49,862 nt of DNA, taken from Paenibacillus sp. N3.4. GTDB lineage: Bacteria > Bacillota > Bacilli > Paenibacillales > NBRC-103111. The notes under the pieces were generated by a model. The model had not been told where the DNA came from. It did no database searches and saw only the letters and a list, made by a program, of their open reading frames with translations. The position numbers were made by a program, and so were the translations under genes. Positions 1 through 7,421 of this stretch are shown piece by piece; within the stretch, counting starts at the first letter, position 1, and every line of letters begins with the position of its first letter. The stretch is taken from the NCBI RefSeq assembly GCF_008017805.1, contig NZ_VRTT01000056.1, positions 1 through 49,862 of the forward strand, read 5' to 3'.

Positions 1-252
1 ATTTTCTTTAGCTGTAAGCACGTTTTCCGTGCTTACAGCGTCGCCAACAGATCTCTTGCCTTCAGTAACGCGGAAAATCAGCTTTACAGCTCATCATTCC
101 GCCCATTCTCTCATTTTCCTTAGCTATAAGCACGTTTTCCGTGCTTACAGCGTCGCCGACGGATCTCTCGCCTTCCGTAATGTGGAAAATCAGCTTTACA
201 GCTCATCATTCCGCTCATTCTCTCTTTTTCTTTAGCTGTAAGCACGTTTTCC
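1..252. repeat. 112-bp tandem repeat with 12-bp hairpin, about 2.2 copies
   Basis: The unit repeats with a period of exactly 112 bp: the same TAAGCACG falls at 15, 127 and 239. Each full copy carries a near-perfect hairpin. In copy 1 the arms GCTGTAAGCACG (11-22) and CGTGCTTACAGC (28-39) flank a 5-nt loop. Copies 1 and 2 differ at scattered positions, so this is not one read duplicated. Copy 3 stops inside the right arm of its hairpin, where the SMR gene fragment begins. Reading frames through the array are repeats of the DNA and do not look like genes. It resembles intergenic REP/BIME-like DNA; the family is not identified. Confidence 0.8.
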
Positions 253-256
253 GTGC

Positions 257-385
257 ACGGGAATTGGAACAGTAGGCGGTGCCGTCGCGGGGATGCTTTT
301 CTATGGAGAATCAAAAGATTGGAAGCGGATTTTGTTTATCATGATGGTGTTAAGCGCAGCCGTTGGATTGAAATTAATCTCTTAA
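257..385 (+). pseudogene. C-terminal fragment of an SMR-family efflux protein
   Basis: The frame from 257 to the TAA at 383-385 encodes 42 residues beginning TGIGTVGG, then GMLFYGESKDWKR and ending GLKLIS. This is the typical end of small multidrug resistance (EmrE/SugE/QacC-type) proteins: the TM3 glycine motif, the short loop with GES, and TM4. Family members are about 105-115 residues, so the first 60 or more are missing. The missing part is replaced by the 112-bp repeat array, with the junction at about 253-257, just where family members usually have a Trp before TGIG. A terminator follows at 414. Whether the truncation is real or a contig-end chimera cannot be told here. Confidence 0.75.
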
Positions 386-413
386 AAATGAATAGGGTTA
401 TTTATGCATGCAG

Positions 414-438
414 CCGCTCATGAATGGGCGGTTTTTTT
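414..438 (+). terminator. Rho-independent terminator after the SMR fragment
   Basis: Arms CCGCTCA (414-420) and TGGGCGG (425-431) pair with one G-U around the loop TGAA, followed by seven T. It lies 28 bp after the SMR stop codon. Confidence 0.75.
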
Positions 439-613
439 GTGCGCCTCATAGTCGCACAATCTAAGTGCAAAAGAAAGTATCTATGCGTTCGCTTCACATC
501 TACTTTGATAAACTCCTCGTCCCTTAAGGGCGATGAAGTCGTTTGTCCTTGCATATTTGTAACAGCCGATGGAGAGGCTGAGAGGTAAATATTTGCATCC
601 ACCGGAGGCTCGA

Positions 614-1399
614 ATGGGAATAAGAAGGAAGCTCGTAATGGCAATCGCCCTTTTATGCGCAGGGATTGTCGGCTGCGCACCAATGAACCTTAACGCAACC
701 GCATCCTCAGTCAGTTTCATCGCGGCTAAGCCGAAGCACGAGATTGCCATTCCCGTGCTTAGTTATCATAGCATTGGGGTGGAACCGGGGAACACGTATG
801 TGCTGCCCCCCGATGTATTCTTACGCCAAATGGACGATTTGGCCGCGCAGCATTATACCCCCTTGACGCTGGAACAATTTATGAGTATCCTCGAACACAA
901 GCAAGCGCCACCTCTGAAGCCCGTGCTCCTCACGTTCGATGACGGTTATGCAAACAATGCGGAGGTGGCGCTGCCAATCCTCAAGCGTCACGGCTTTCCG
1001 GCGACGTTGTTTTTGTCGACGGGGGCAGTTGGCCAGCCGGGATACGTAAGCTGGAAGCAAGTGCAAGAGCTGGCAGCCGCAGGTTGGGATATTATGCCGC
1101 ATGGCATGACGCATCCTCATCTGCCGCAGCTTAGCATAGACAAGCAGCGCGAAGAAATTAAGGAGTCGCGCCACCTTATAGAGCAGCAGCTGGGTCATCG
1201 TGCAGATGTATTTGCATATCCATATGGCGAGTACAATGAGGCTACGAAGAAAATTTTGAAAGATGCCGGATTTCGCTACGGCTTCACAACGCAAGAGGGA
1301 TGGGCGTCATCCGATCAGTCGCCATTGGAGCTGAAGCGGCTTGTTGTTCACGCGGAGGAAGACTTCAAAACGTGGATTCGCAGGCTTGCTAAGCGCTGA
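614..1399 (+). CDS. Polysaccharide deacetylase family lipoprotein
   Basis: A predicted exported carbohydrate esterase family 4 (NodB-type) enzyme that removes acetyl groups from a surface polysaccharide or peptidoglycan. The start at 614 is chosen because GGAGG (604-608) sits just upstream and a lipoprotein signal begins there: positive residues, a hydrophobic stretch and lipobox IVGC with Cys21. CE4 motifs are visible: motif 1 TFDDG with D109 and D110, motif 2 H163-x3-H167 (HGMTH), and motif 3 AYPYG further on. The YHSIG segment near the N-terminus is typical of the IcaB/PgaB-like branch. The 261-residue length suits a single catalytic domain with a short spacer. The true substrate cannot be read from the sequence. 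No clear terminator follows, and it appears monocistronic. Confidence 0.88.
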   Translation: MGIRRKLVMAIALLCAGIVGCAPMNLNATASSVSFIAAKPKHEIAIPVLSYHSIGVEPGNTYVLPPDVFLRQMDDLAAQHYTPLTLEQFMSILEHKQAPPLKPVLLTFDDGYANNAEVALPILKRHGFPATLFLSTGAVGQPGYVSWKQVQELAAAGWDIMPHGMTHPHLPQLSIDKQREEIKESRHLIEQQLGHRADVFAYPYGEYNEATKKILKDAGFRYGFTTQEGWASSDQSPLELKRLVVHAEEDFKTWIRRLAKR

Positions 1400-1501
1400 C
1401 TTTTTTATTCGCATTCGGTCTTATTCTACGGTTTTTCTGCGCAAACGGTTAATTCATACTAATGCTTTTGGTTTAGTAGTGGATTTACCGCGATTTTTTA
1501 G

Positions 1502-1507
1502 TATAAT
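1502..1507 (+). promoter_or_regulatory. -10 element of the ppaC promoter
   Basis: A perfect TATAAT lies 55 bp before the ppaC start. The -35 is weak: a 17-bp spacer lands on GTGGAT and a 16-bp spacer on TGGATT. Confidence 0.5.
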
Positions 1508-1561
1508 CGTAAGTAGAGACTACATACTCTCACTACACTATTTCGTTTAAGGAGCCGTACA

Positions 1562-2494
1562 ATGGGAAAAACACTTATTTTCGGACATAAAAATCCGGAC
1601 ACTGATTCAATCACATCTGCAATCGCTTATGCTGCACTGAAAACAAAATTGGGCCAAGACGTTGAAGCTGTCCGTCTGGGCAGTGTGAACGGGGAAACAC
1701 AATTCGCTTTGGATACATTCAAAGTAGCTGCGCCTCGTGAAGTTCAAACGGTTGCCAATGAAGCAGCTAACGTGATTTTGGTTGACCACGTGGAGCGCCA
1801 ACAAAGTGCAAGCGATATCGATCAAGTGCGTGTTGTGGAAGTCATTGACCACCACCGTATTGCCAATTTTGAAACAAGCCACCCTTTATATTATCGCGCT
1901 GAGCCAGTTGGCTGCACAGCGACAATCTTAAATAAGCTGTACAAAGAAAATGGCGTATCGATCGATAAAGATATTGCCGGCTTGATGCTTTCCGCCATCA
2001 TTTCAGATTCTTTATTGTTCAAATCTCCTACTTGCACAGAGCAAGATGTCGCAGCTGCTCACGAATTGGCAGCAATTGCTGGTGTGAATGCTGAGACTTA
2101 TGGTCTTGATATGTTGAAAGCAGGAGCAGATCTTAGCGACAAAACTGTCGCTCAATTGATCAGTTTGGATGCAAAAGAATTCCAACTTGGCAGCTACAAA
2201 GCTGAAATCGCTCAAGTAAATGCGGTTGACGTCAATGATGTGCTGTCTCAGCAAGCTGAAATCGAGTCCGCTCTTCAAGCGATCATCGCTGAGAAAAACT
2301 TGGATCTATTTTTGTTTGTTGTAACAGATATTCTAAACAACGATTCTGTAGGTTTAGCGCTTGGCCGCAAAGCAGATGCTGTTGAGAAAGCTTACAACGT
2401 TACATTGGTGGACAACAAAGCTTTGCTTAAAGGCGTTGTTTCACGTAAATCCCAAATCGTGCCTGTTCTCACAGATATCTTTAATAGTCTGTAA
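1562..2494 (+). CDS. ppaC: Manganese-dependent inorganic pyrophosphatase
   Basis: A family II (DHH) inorganic pyrophosphatase that hydrolyses PPi from biosynthetic reactions to two phosphates in the cytosol. Its 310 residues match the usual length. The N-terminal GHKNPDTDS motif supplies metal ligands, and the DHH signature is D96-H97-H98 within VIDHHR. The C-terminal DHHA2 domain contains the SRKSQIVP segment, whose Arg/Lys residues bind phosphate. The ATG follows AAGGAG with good spacing. It is transcribed alone, from a TATAAT at 1502 to a terminator at 2512-2539. Codon use is clean and there is no sign of transfer. Confidence 0.96.
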   Translation: MGKTLIFGHKNPDTDSITSAIAYAALKTKLGQDVEAVRLGSVNGETQFALDTFKVAAPREVQTVANEAANVILVDHVERQQSASDIDQVRVVEVIDHHRIANFETSHPLYYRAEPVGCTATILNKLYKENGVSIDKDIAGLMLSAIISDSLLFKSPTCTEQDVAAAHELAAIAGVNAETYGLDMLKAGADLSDKTVAQLISLDAKEFQLGSYKAEIAQVNAVDVNDVLSQQAEIESALQAIIAEKNLDLFLFVVTDILNNDSVGLALGRKADAVEKAYNVTLVDNKALLKGVVSRKSQIVPVLTDIFNSL

Positions 2495-2511
2495 GCCGCG
2501 TATAGATCAAG

Positions 2512-2539
2512 AACCGTTCATGAAACTGAACGGTTTTTT
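2512..2539 (+). terminator. Rho-independent terminator after ppaC
   Basis: Nine-base arms AACCGTTCA (2512-2520) and TGAACGGTT (2527-2535) surround a 6-nt loop and are followed by a T run. Confidence 0.9.
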
Positions 2540-2598
2540 GGTTTTTGCCAATCTTTTGTTATGATAGAGGAAGAACAAAGAAAGAGGTGAAGGTTGAG

Positions 2599-3579
2599 AT
2601 GGTAGAAAAATCAGAACAAAAAAACGTTGAAAAGGCTACTTTTGCTGGAGGATGTTTTTGGTGTATGGTGACGCCTTTCGAGGAGCTGCCGGGCATTATC
2701 TCCGTCATATCCGGATATATCGGCGGGCACACAAGCAATCCAACGTACCAAGAAGTATGCTCGGAGACGACTGGTCATGCCGAGGCTGTACAAATTACCT
2801 TTGATCCTGAACTTTATCCTTATGATAAGTTACTTGATACATTTTGGCGTCAAATTGACCCTACGGATGCCGGAGGTCAATTCCATGATCGCGGCAGTTC
2901 GTACCGGACAGCCATTTTTACGCATAGTGAAGAGCAGACGCTTAAAGCAGAGGCCTCTAAACAGGCGTTGCAAAATAGTGGACGGTTCTCACTTCCCATC
3001 GTCACAGAAATCGTACCTATTGATGCGGAAGCTTTTTATGCCGGGGAAGATTACCACCAGGATTATCATCACAAAAATCCGTTGCGTTATAAGGCGTATC
3101 GCAAAGGATCAGGTCGTGATTCGTATATTCAAAAGCATTGGAACACGGCCAAAGACAAAGAAGAACGCAGACAAAAACTCACTCCAATTCAGTTTGAGGT
3201 AACGCAAAATAATGGGACCGAACGCCCGTTTGAGAATGAATACTGGGACACTCGCGACAAAGGTCTTTATGTAGACATCGTTTCTGGCGAGCCCTTGTTC
3301 ACCTCTTATGACAAATTTGATTCTCATTGTGGATGGCCGAGCTTTACTAAGCCGTTGTTTGAAGGATCTGTTAAAGAAAAGACCGATTTAAGCCATTTGA
3401 TGGTGCGTACAGAGGTTCGAAGTCATGAGGCAGACTCTCACCTTGGTCATGTGTTTAATGACGGTCCAGGGCCCAATGGACTTCGTTACTGCATCAATTC
3501 GGCTGCTTTGCGGTTTATTCCTCTGGCCGACATGGAGAAGGAAGGCTATGGCTCTTACCTTCGCTTTTTCACAGAATAA
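2599..3579 (+). CDS. msrAB: Fused peptide-methionine (S)-S-oxide / (R)-S-oxide reductase MsrAB
   Basis: A bifunctional repair enzyme that reduces both diastereomers of methionine sulfoxide in oxidised proteins. The N-terminal MsrA domain (about residues 10-165) has the GCFWC motif, with catalytic C19 and C22. The C-terminal MsrB domain (about 190-320) has the catalytic RYCINS motif at C298 and a second Cys, C244, in HCGWPSF that may act in recycling. The CxxC zinc ligands of some MsrB proteins are absent. The start at 2599 follows GAGGTGAA; an in-frame ATG at 2545 is rejected because it overlaps the upstream terminator region and adds no conserved sequence. The A-B order is the usual Firmicute arrangement. 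Confidence 0.95.
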   Translation: MVEKSEQKNVEKATFAGGCFWCMVTPFEELPGIISVISGYIGGHTSNPTYQEVCSETTGHAEAVQITFDPELYPYDKLLDTFWRQIDPTDAGGQFHDRGSSYRTAIFTHSEEQTLKAEASKQALQNSGRFSLPIVTEIVPIDAEAFYAGEDYHQDYHHKNPLRYKAYRKGSGRDSYIQKHWNTAKDKEERRQKLTPIQFEVTQNNGTERPFENEYWDTRDKGLYVDIVSGEPLFTSYDKFDSHCGWPSFTKPLFEGSVKEKTDLSHLMVRTEVRSHEADSHLGHVFNDGPGPNGLRYCINSAALRFIPLADMEKEGYGSYLRFFTE

Positions 3580-3589
3580 TAAGTAAACT

Positions 3590-3633
3590 AAAAAGACGTT
3601 AATTAGGACGGAGATCCTGATTAACGTCTTTTT
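3590..3633. terminator. Bidirectional terminator between msrAB and the small membrane gene
   Basis: A 14-bp stem of AAAAAGACGTTAAT (3590-3603) with its complement at 3620-3633 has an inner AGGA/TCCT stem. A and T runs on both sides suit the convergent genes. Confidence 0.9.
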
Positions 3634-3637
3634 CCTA

Positions 3638-3859
3638 TTACAAGGCAGGTTTGTTCACAATATAAAGAATCAACGCAAGAACGCCAAATCCTATGGCAAC
3701 AACATAAAATAACGTTAGCCTTGACCAGTTGCCTCTGGTTTTATTGTCATAATCGGGATTACCATCTTTATTTTGTTTGGATTGACCGATGATTATTGTG
3801 AATATGACGGCAAGGATAAGAATGATCGAAAAGATCACATAATATACACTTGAAGACAA
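3638..3859 (-). CDS. Small two-helix membrane protein (copy 1)
   Basis: About 73 residues with two hydrophobic helices (about 5-24 and 49-70) joined by a polar loop carrying NPDYDNKT and then WSRLT. A TTG start at 3859 is chosen because AGAGGTG sits 6 bp upstream. A GTG three codons earlier overlaps that ribosome-binding site. It is clearly paralogous to the protein at 23325-23531: both keep G-[ND]-P-[DS]-Y-D-x-K-T, W-x-R-L-T and a similar second helix. The function is not recognised. It has its own transcription unit, convergent with msrAB. Confidence 0.7.
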   Translation of the reverse strand: MSSSVYYVIFSIILILAVIFTIIIGQSKQNKDGNPDYDNKTRGNWSRLTLFYVVAIGFGVLALILYIVNKPAL

Positions 3860-3920
3860 TTTTATCACCTCTTCCTGTTAACTTATTTATTATAGTCGTT
3901 ATGTTGCGATAAATGAAGAG

Positions 3921-3950
3921 TTGACATTCATGACTCGTTGTAACTATAAT
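3921..3950 (+). promoter_or_regulatory. Consensus sigma-A promoter
   Basis: TTGACA (3921-3926), an 18-bp spacer and TATAAT (3945-3950) match both hexamers exactly. It drives the gene at 4015. Confidence 0.85.
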
Positions 3951-3987
3951 GATTACATCACTAATGATTGTAATCAAGTTGATTACA
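3939..3987 (+). promoter_or_regulatory. Two 19-bp palindromic operator-like sites
   Basis: Site 1 (3939-3957) is TGTAA-N9-TTACA and covers the -10 box. Site 2 (3969-3987) is a perfect palindrome, TGTAATCA-AGT-TGATTACA. The two have the same length and end sequences, and their centres are 30 bp apart, about three helical turns. The layout fits a dimeric repressor (HxlR/MarR-like or similar) blocking the promoter. No regulator gene is adjacent. Confidence 0.6.
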
Positions 3988-4014
3988 TCAAAAATGCAAA
4001 TGGAGGTTTTACAA

Positions 4015-4653
4015 ATGAATATAGCTATTATTGGCGCAAGCGGGAAAGCCGGAAACTTGATTATGAAGGAATCCTTAGATCGCGGACATAACGTTACTGC
4101 GATTGTTAGAAATGCGAGCAAAATAACAAATGAAAAAGTACACGTCGTGGAAAAGGATATTCTTGCTTTAACAACGACTGATCTGGCACCGTTTGATGTT
4201 GTCGTTAACGCTTTTGGATCTGTACCAGGTCAAGAGAAGCAGCATATAGAAGCGGGAAAAGTGTTAATTGAAGCCCTCAAAGGAGCACCTCATACTCGCT
4301 TGCTGGTCGTTGGCGGAGCAGGAAGTCTGTTCGTGGATCCTGAAAAAACAATTCGTTTGGTAGATACCACTGAGTTCCCGGCAGCATACGAACCTCTTGC
4401 TCGGAGTCAAGGTGAGAACTTGCAAGATCTTCTTGCAGCTGAAGGCATCAGCTGGACATTCCTCAGCCCAGCAGCTTTTTTTAACCCTGAAGGGCGACGT
4501 ACAGGAGCTTATCAAGCAGGAAAAGATCACGTCATCACCAACTCCGAAGGACAAAGTTATATCAGCTATGCGGATTATGCCATAGCGTTGGTTGATGAAA
4601 TCGAGAAACCACAGCATGTAAATCAACGCTTTACTGTCGTTGCAGAGGCTTAA
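4015..4653 (+). CDS. NAD(P)-binding NmrA-like / atypical SDR protein
   Basis: A 212-residue Rossmann-fold protein of the YwnB / NmrA-like atypical short-chain dehydrogenase group. The N-terminal nucleotide motif is IAIIGASGKAGN (G-x-x-G-x-x-G). There follow a basic AIVRNASK turn that suits NADP(H), and the LLVVGGAGSLF strand. The substrate is unknown; relatives are often redox- or thiol-stress-inducible. The start at 4015 follows GGAGG with 8-9 bp spacing; an in-frame ATG at 3949 lies within the promoter. The consensus promoter overlain by two palindromes suggests strong expression that is normally repressed. It ends at a terminator shared with the convergent CDF gene. Confidence 0.85.
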   Translation: MNIAIIGASGKAGNLIMKESLDRGHNVTAIVRNASKITNEKVHVVEKDILALTTTDLAPFDVVVNAFGSVPGQEKQHIEAGKVLIEALKGAPHTRLLVVGGAGSLFVDPEKTIRLVDTTEFPAAYEPLARSQGENLQDLLAAEGISWTFLSPAAFFNPEGRRTGAYQAGKDHVITNSEGQSYISYADYAIALVDEIEKPQHVNQRFTVVAEA

Positions 4654-4658
4654 AAACG

Positions 4659-4703
4659 AACAAAAGGACATCCTACAGAGGTAACGTAGGGTGTCCTTTT
4701 GTT
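4659..4703. terminator. Bidirectional terminator
   Basis: An 18-bp stem (4659-4676 with 4686-4703) starts AACAAAAGGACA and ends TGTCCTTTTGTT. It separates the NmrA-like gene from the convergent CDF gene. Confidence 0.9.
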
Positions 4704-4734
4704 ATAGATCGTCTCTGATGGACGGAGAAGTCGT

Positions 4735-5634
4735 TTATCCTTGCGATTCTTTGTACCAAGGGTTCAAATGGATTAGAACCTCATCTACATCCTTATGTTG
4801 ATCCATGATGGATTGTTTAATTTCTCGTGAAATATCATGTCCTTGTTGAACTGTAAGTTCTCCAGGTATCGAAACTCTGGCATCTACGAGAATGTAATGG
4901 CCATGCTCGCGTGCCCGAATACGATCAATTCGTTTCACTTGTGGAATGGCTTGGATGAGTGACGAGTACTGTCGAAGCTTTTGTTGATCAACGGTTTTTT
5001 CCATCAGGATATCGAAGGATTCTTTGCCCATTTCGATTGCGAGCTTTAAGACCAAATAAGAGACAATGATACCTGCCGCAGCATCTCCGTAAGATAACCA
5101 ATAAATTTCACCATATTTACCTACAAAAGCGAGTCCAATCCCAACAACAGCTGCCATAGAGGCATAGACATCGGCAAGGTGATCTTTGGCTGTAGCGATC
5201 AGACTCTTGCTGTTTGACCTCTGACCAATTCGCAAGGTGTAAACGTAAAGTGCATATTTCCAGACGAGTGATACGATGGCCGCAGTCAGGGCAATAACGC
5301 TGGGAACCATGGGATCTTTAAAAAACGCAGTAACAGAATGATAAGCGATATAAAGTGCTGCTAACCCAAGAATGAAAGCGACAAAGCCGGAGCCAAGCAC
5401 TTCAGCTTTACCATGACCATAAGGGTGATCTTCATCAGCAGGAAGCTTCGAAATTTGCATTGCACTTAGTGCAGCCACTGTTGCGATAATGTCTCCGGCA
5501 TTATGGACGCCATCCGCTAATAAAACTTCACTGTGAAAGAGAAGTCCAATAATAATTTTCATAATAGTGAGTATGATGTTACTGATAAGTGAAATCCATA
5601 TGGCCCAGAATGAGGATTTGTTGTCGTTGTTCAT
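4735..5634 (-). CDS. Cation diffusion facilitator (CDF) metal exporter
   Basis: A 299-residue inner-membrane transporter expected to expel a divalent metal (Mn, Fe or Zn) in exchange for protons. It has six predicted TM helices (residues about 10-210), the DHPYGHGKAE signature after TM2, and a C-terminal cytosolic dimerisation domain with repeated His. The transport site reads H-x3-D in TM2 (HNAGD) and D-x3-D in TM5 (DHLAD). That TM5 Asp, rather than the His typical of zinc CDFs, makes a MneP/MneS-like manganese exporter plausible but not proven. The ATG follows AAGGAGG. A terminator-like hairpin in its leader (5674-5702) suggests attenuation or repression. Confidence 0.9.
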   Translation of the reverse strand: MNNDNKSSFWAIWISLISNIILTIMKIIIGLLFHSEVLLADGVHNAGDIIATVAALSAMQISKLPADEDHPYGHGKAEVLGSGFVAFILGLAALYIAYHSVTAFFKDPMVPSVIALTAAIVSLVWKYALYVYTLRIGQRSNSKSLIATAKDHLADVYASMAAVVGIGLAFVGKYGEIYWLSYGDAAAGIIVSYLVLKLAIEMGKESFDILMEKTVDQQKLRQYSSLIQAIPQVKRIDRIRAREHGHYILVDARVSIPGELTVQQGHDISREIKQSIMDQHKDVDEVLIHLNPWYKESQG

Positions 5635-5673
5635 GAATGATGACCTCCTTCAGAAGTGTTTCCCCAAGGAAAA

Positions 5674-5702
5674 AAATCCCTTGACCAATGGTCAAGGGAT
5701 TT
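5674..5702 (-). promoter_or_regulatory. Terminator-like hairpin / palindrome in the CDF leader
   Basis: A perfect 13-bp stem with a 3-nt loop. Read on the minus strand, AAATCCCTTGACC and its complement are followed by a run of T, giving a good intrinsic terminator 40 bp before the CDF start. No minus-strand gene lies upstream that it could end. The core TTGACC-N3-GGTCAA also resembles a TetR-type operator. Confidence 0.6.
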
Positions 5703-5758
5703 GGGTTGATTTTTCTATGAGAATAATCTAGTAAATAATAATAGGACATGTTCAACAC

Positions 5759-5787
5759 TTCACTTTACACAAATATCTTTGTATAAT
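5759..5787 (+). promoter_or_regulatory. Probable sigma-A promoter for the Crh-like gene
   Basis: TTCACT (5759-5764), a 17-bp spacer and a perfect TATAAT (5782-5787) lie about 107 bp upstream of the gene at 5894. Confidence 0.55.
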
Positions 5788-5893
5788 ACCACACATAGCA
5801 ATAATAAACAAACGACCATACATGGGAGCGAAAACCTTAACCGTATACAGTGCCAGCAAATGAAGGCATTTTGAACAAAAGGAAGGTGTAACG

Positions 5894-6157
5894 ATGCGAG
5901 TACACGAATTTGATATACGCACGGATATACAACGGAGTGATTTAGTCGCCATTTCTGCCAAATCATCACATTTCCTTTCTGATATTACGATTGATTTTGA
6001 ACTTGACGATGCTAACCATAAAGTAGATGTAAAAAGTTTGTTAGGTATGCTGTTAATTCCCATTAAATCGGGAACAACTCTACGTTTATTAACGAGAGGA
6101 AAGGATGAGGAAGAAGCGATTCATTTTGTATTTGATTTGTTCGAGCCCTATCGTTAG
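5894..6157 (+). CDS. HPr-family protein, Crh-like (no active-site His)
   Basis: An 87-residue protein with the HPr fold pattern. The second half, KSLLGM followed by GTTLRLLTRGKDEEEA, matches the HPr/Crh regulatory-serine region, with Ser48 at the position of Ser46. The His15 loop is not conserved. A gapless comparison from the SDI segment puts Gln13 at the His15 position, as in B. subtilis Crh. It therefore probably cannot carry phosphate for sugar uptake, and a regulatory role with HPr kinase/CcpA is possible. It is more divergent than normal Crh, so the assignment is by family only. The ATG follows GGAAGGTG, and the gene is alone behind its own promoter. Confidence 0.75.
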   Translation: MRVHEFDIRTDIQRSDLVAISAKSSHFLSDITIDFELDDANHKVDVKSLLGMLLIPIKSGTTLRLLTRGKDEEEAIHFVFDLFEPYR

Positions 6158-6234
6158 TGGGAAGTGTAAAGAACGGGAAATTTCCGAACGCTCTTACATC
6201 ATCATGAGTCAAAAAAACGAGGAGTGAGTTTAAG

Positions 6235-7269
6235 TTGAGTAAATACCGAGTTGTCATTGTTGGGTGTGGAGGCATGGCAAATGTGTGGGTTGAATACATA
6301 ATAAACCGAGAGGATGCCGTTATCGTGGCTTGTGTGGATATAAAGTTGGAATTCGCTCAGGCGATGGCAGATCGCCATTCACTTAACTGCGGTATCTACA
6401 CGAATGTGGAATTGGCGATTCAAGAAAGTGATGCCAATCTCGTACTGGACATTACAATTCCGTCCAGTCATTTTGAGGTTTGTACAACAGCACTTCGGAA
6501 CGGATGTAACGTCTTCGGGGAGAAGCCGATGGCTGCTACGATGGACGAAGCGATAAAGATTGTCCAGCTCGCGGAGCAGACGAATACATCGTTGTCTGTC
6601 ATGCAAAACCGCCGTTATGATGCGAATATCCGCGCAATGAAGGACCTTATCCAAGGGGGCACGATAGGTCGGGTAGGTTACGTCGGTGCGGATTTCTTCC
6701 TAGGACCGCATTTCGGGGGCTTTCGTGATGCGATGGAAAGCCCGTTGATTCTTGATATGGCGATCCATACCTTTGATCAGGCGCGTTTTCTTACTGGAGC
6801 AGATCCGATATCGGTGTATTGCCAGGAATTTAACCCGCCTGGATCGTGGTACGCAGGAAACGCCTCGGCGATATGCATCTATGAGATGTCTGACGGCTCT
6901 GTGTTCTGCTATCGCGGCTCTTGGTGCGCCGAAGGGGCATCAACCTCATGGGAGGCGGCTTGGCGTGTGACAGGCGAGCAGGGCACCGCTATATGGGATA
7001 GTTCAGGCACGCCGTACGCTGAAGTTGTTTCGCCCGGAGATCAATCCGGCAAGTTTCTTCGCGACTTTACACGAGTGGATGCCGATGTGAATTGGCCTGG
7101 ACGCAGCGGTCATGCCGGCTGTCTGGACGAGATGTTCGATGCGCTGGAACAAGGACGCTACGCGGAGACCGATTGCCGCGACAACATTAAGAGTATGGCC
7201 ATGGTACTTGGGGCTTTAGAAAGCGCGAAGCTTGCTCAGAAAATAGACTTACGGCAGTACTGGAACTGA
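6235..7269 (+). CDS. Gfo/Idh/MocA-family oxidoreductase
   Basis: A 344-residue NAD(P)-dependent oxidoreductase probably acting on a sugar or inositol derivative. The N-terminal Rossmann domain starts VVIVGCGGMA, and the family's E-K-P motif is E96-K97-P98. The C-terminal alpha/beta domain contains the LDMAIHTFDQ segment with a probable catalytic His. A TTG start at 6235 is preferred because GAGGAGTG precedes it and the Rossmann strand begins four residues later. The 3' half is visibly richer in G and C than its neighbours. No sugar transporter or regulator adjoins it, so the substrate stays unknown. A strong terminator follows. Confidence 0.9.
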   Translation: MSKYRVVIVGCGGMANVWVEYIINREDAVIVACVDIKLEFAQAMADRHSLNCGIYTNVELAIQESDANLVLDITIPSSHFEVCTTALRNGCNVFGEKPMAATMDEAIKIVQLAEQTNTSLSVMQNRRYDANIRAMKDLIQGGTIGRVGYVGADFFLGPHFGGFRDAMESPLILDMAIHTFDQARFLTGADPISVYCQEFNPPGSWYAGNASAICIYEMSDGSVFCYRGSWCAEGASTSWEAAWRVTGEQGTAIWDSSGTPYAEVVSPGDQSGKFLRDFTRVDADVNWPGRSGHAGCLDEMFDALEQGRYAETDCRDNIKSMAMVLGALESAKLAQKIDLRQYWN

Positions 7270-7322
7270 GCAGTTGGCAGTCCTGTCGGAGAATTCGTTC
7301 GTAGGTCTAAATCTCAAATCAA

Positions 7323-7362
7323 AAAAAGTGATTAAACAGATTTCCCTGTTTAATCACTTTTT
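7323..7362. terminator. Rho-independent terminator, probably bidirectional
   Basis: A 17-bp stem AAAAAGTGATTAAACAG (7323-7339) with its complement at 7346-7362. A and T runs on both sides serve the oxidoreductase and the convergent yitT-like gene. Confidence 0.88.
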
Positions 7363-7421
7363 GTCCTTGGCAGCAGCCTGCCTGTTAGATCGAGATTTGA
7401 TATATTCGTTCGTTGATGGGT

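Noticed and set aside
29..314. Open frames on both strands through the left-end repeats
   Set aside because: They repeat with the 112-bp DNA unit, have no ribosome-binding site and cross the hairpins; repeat DNA explains them.
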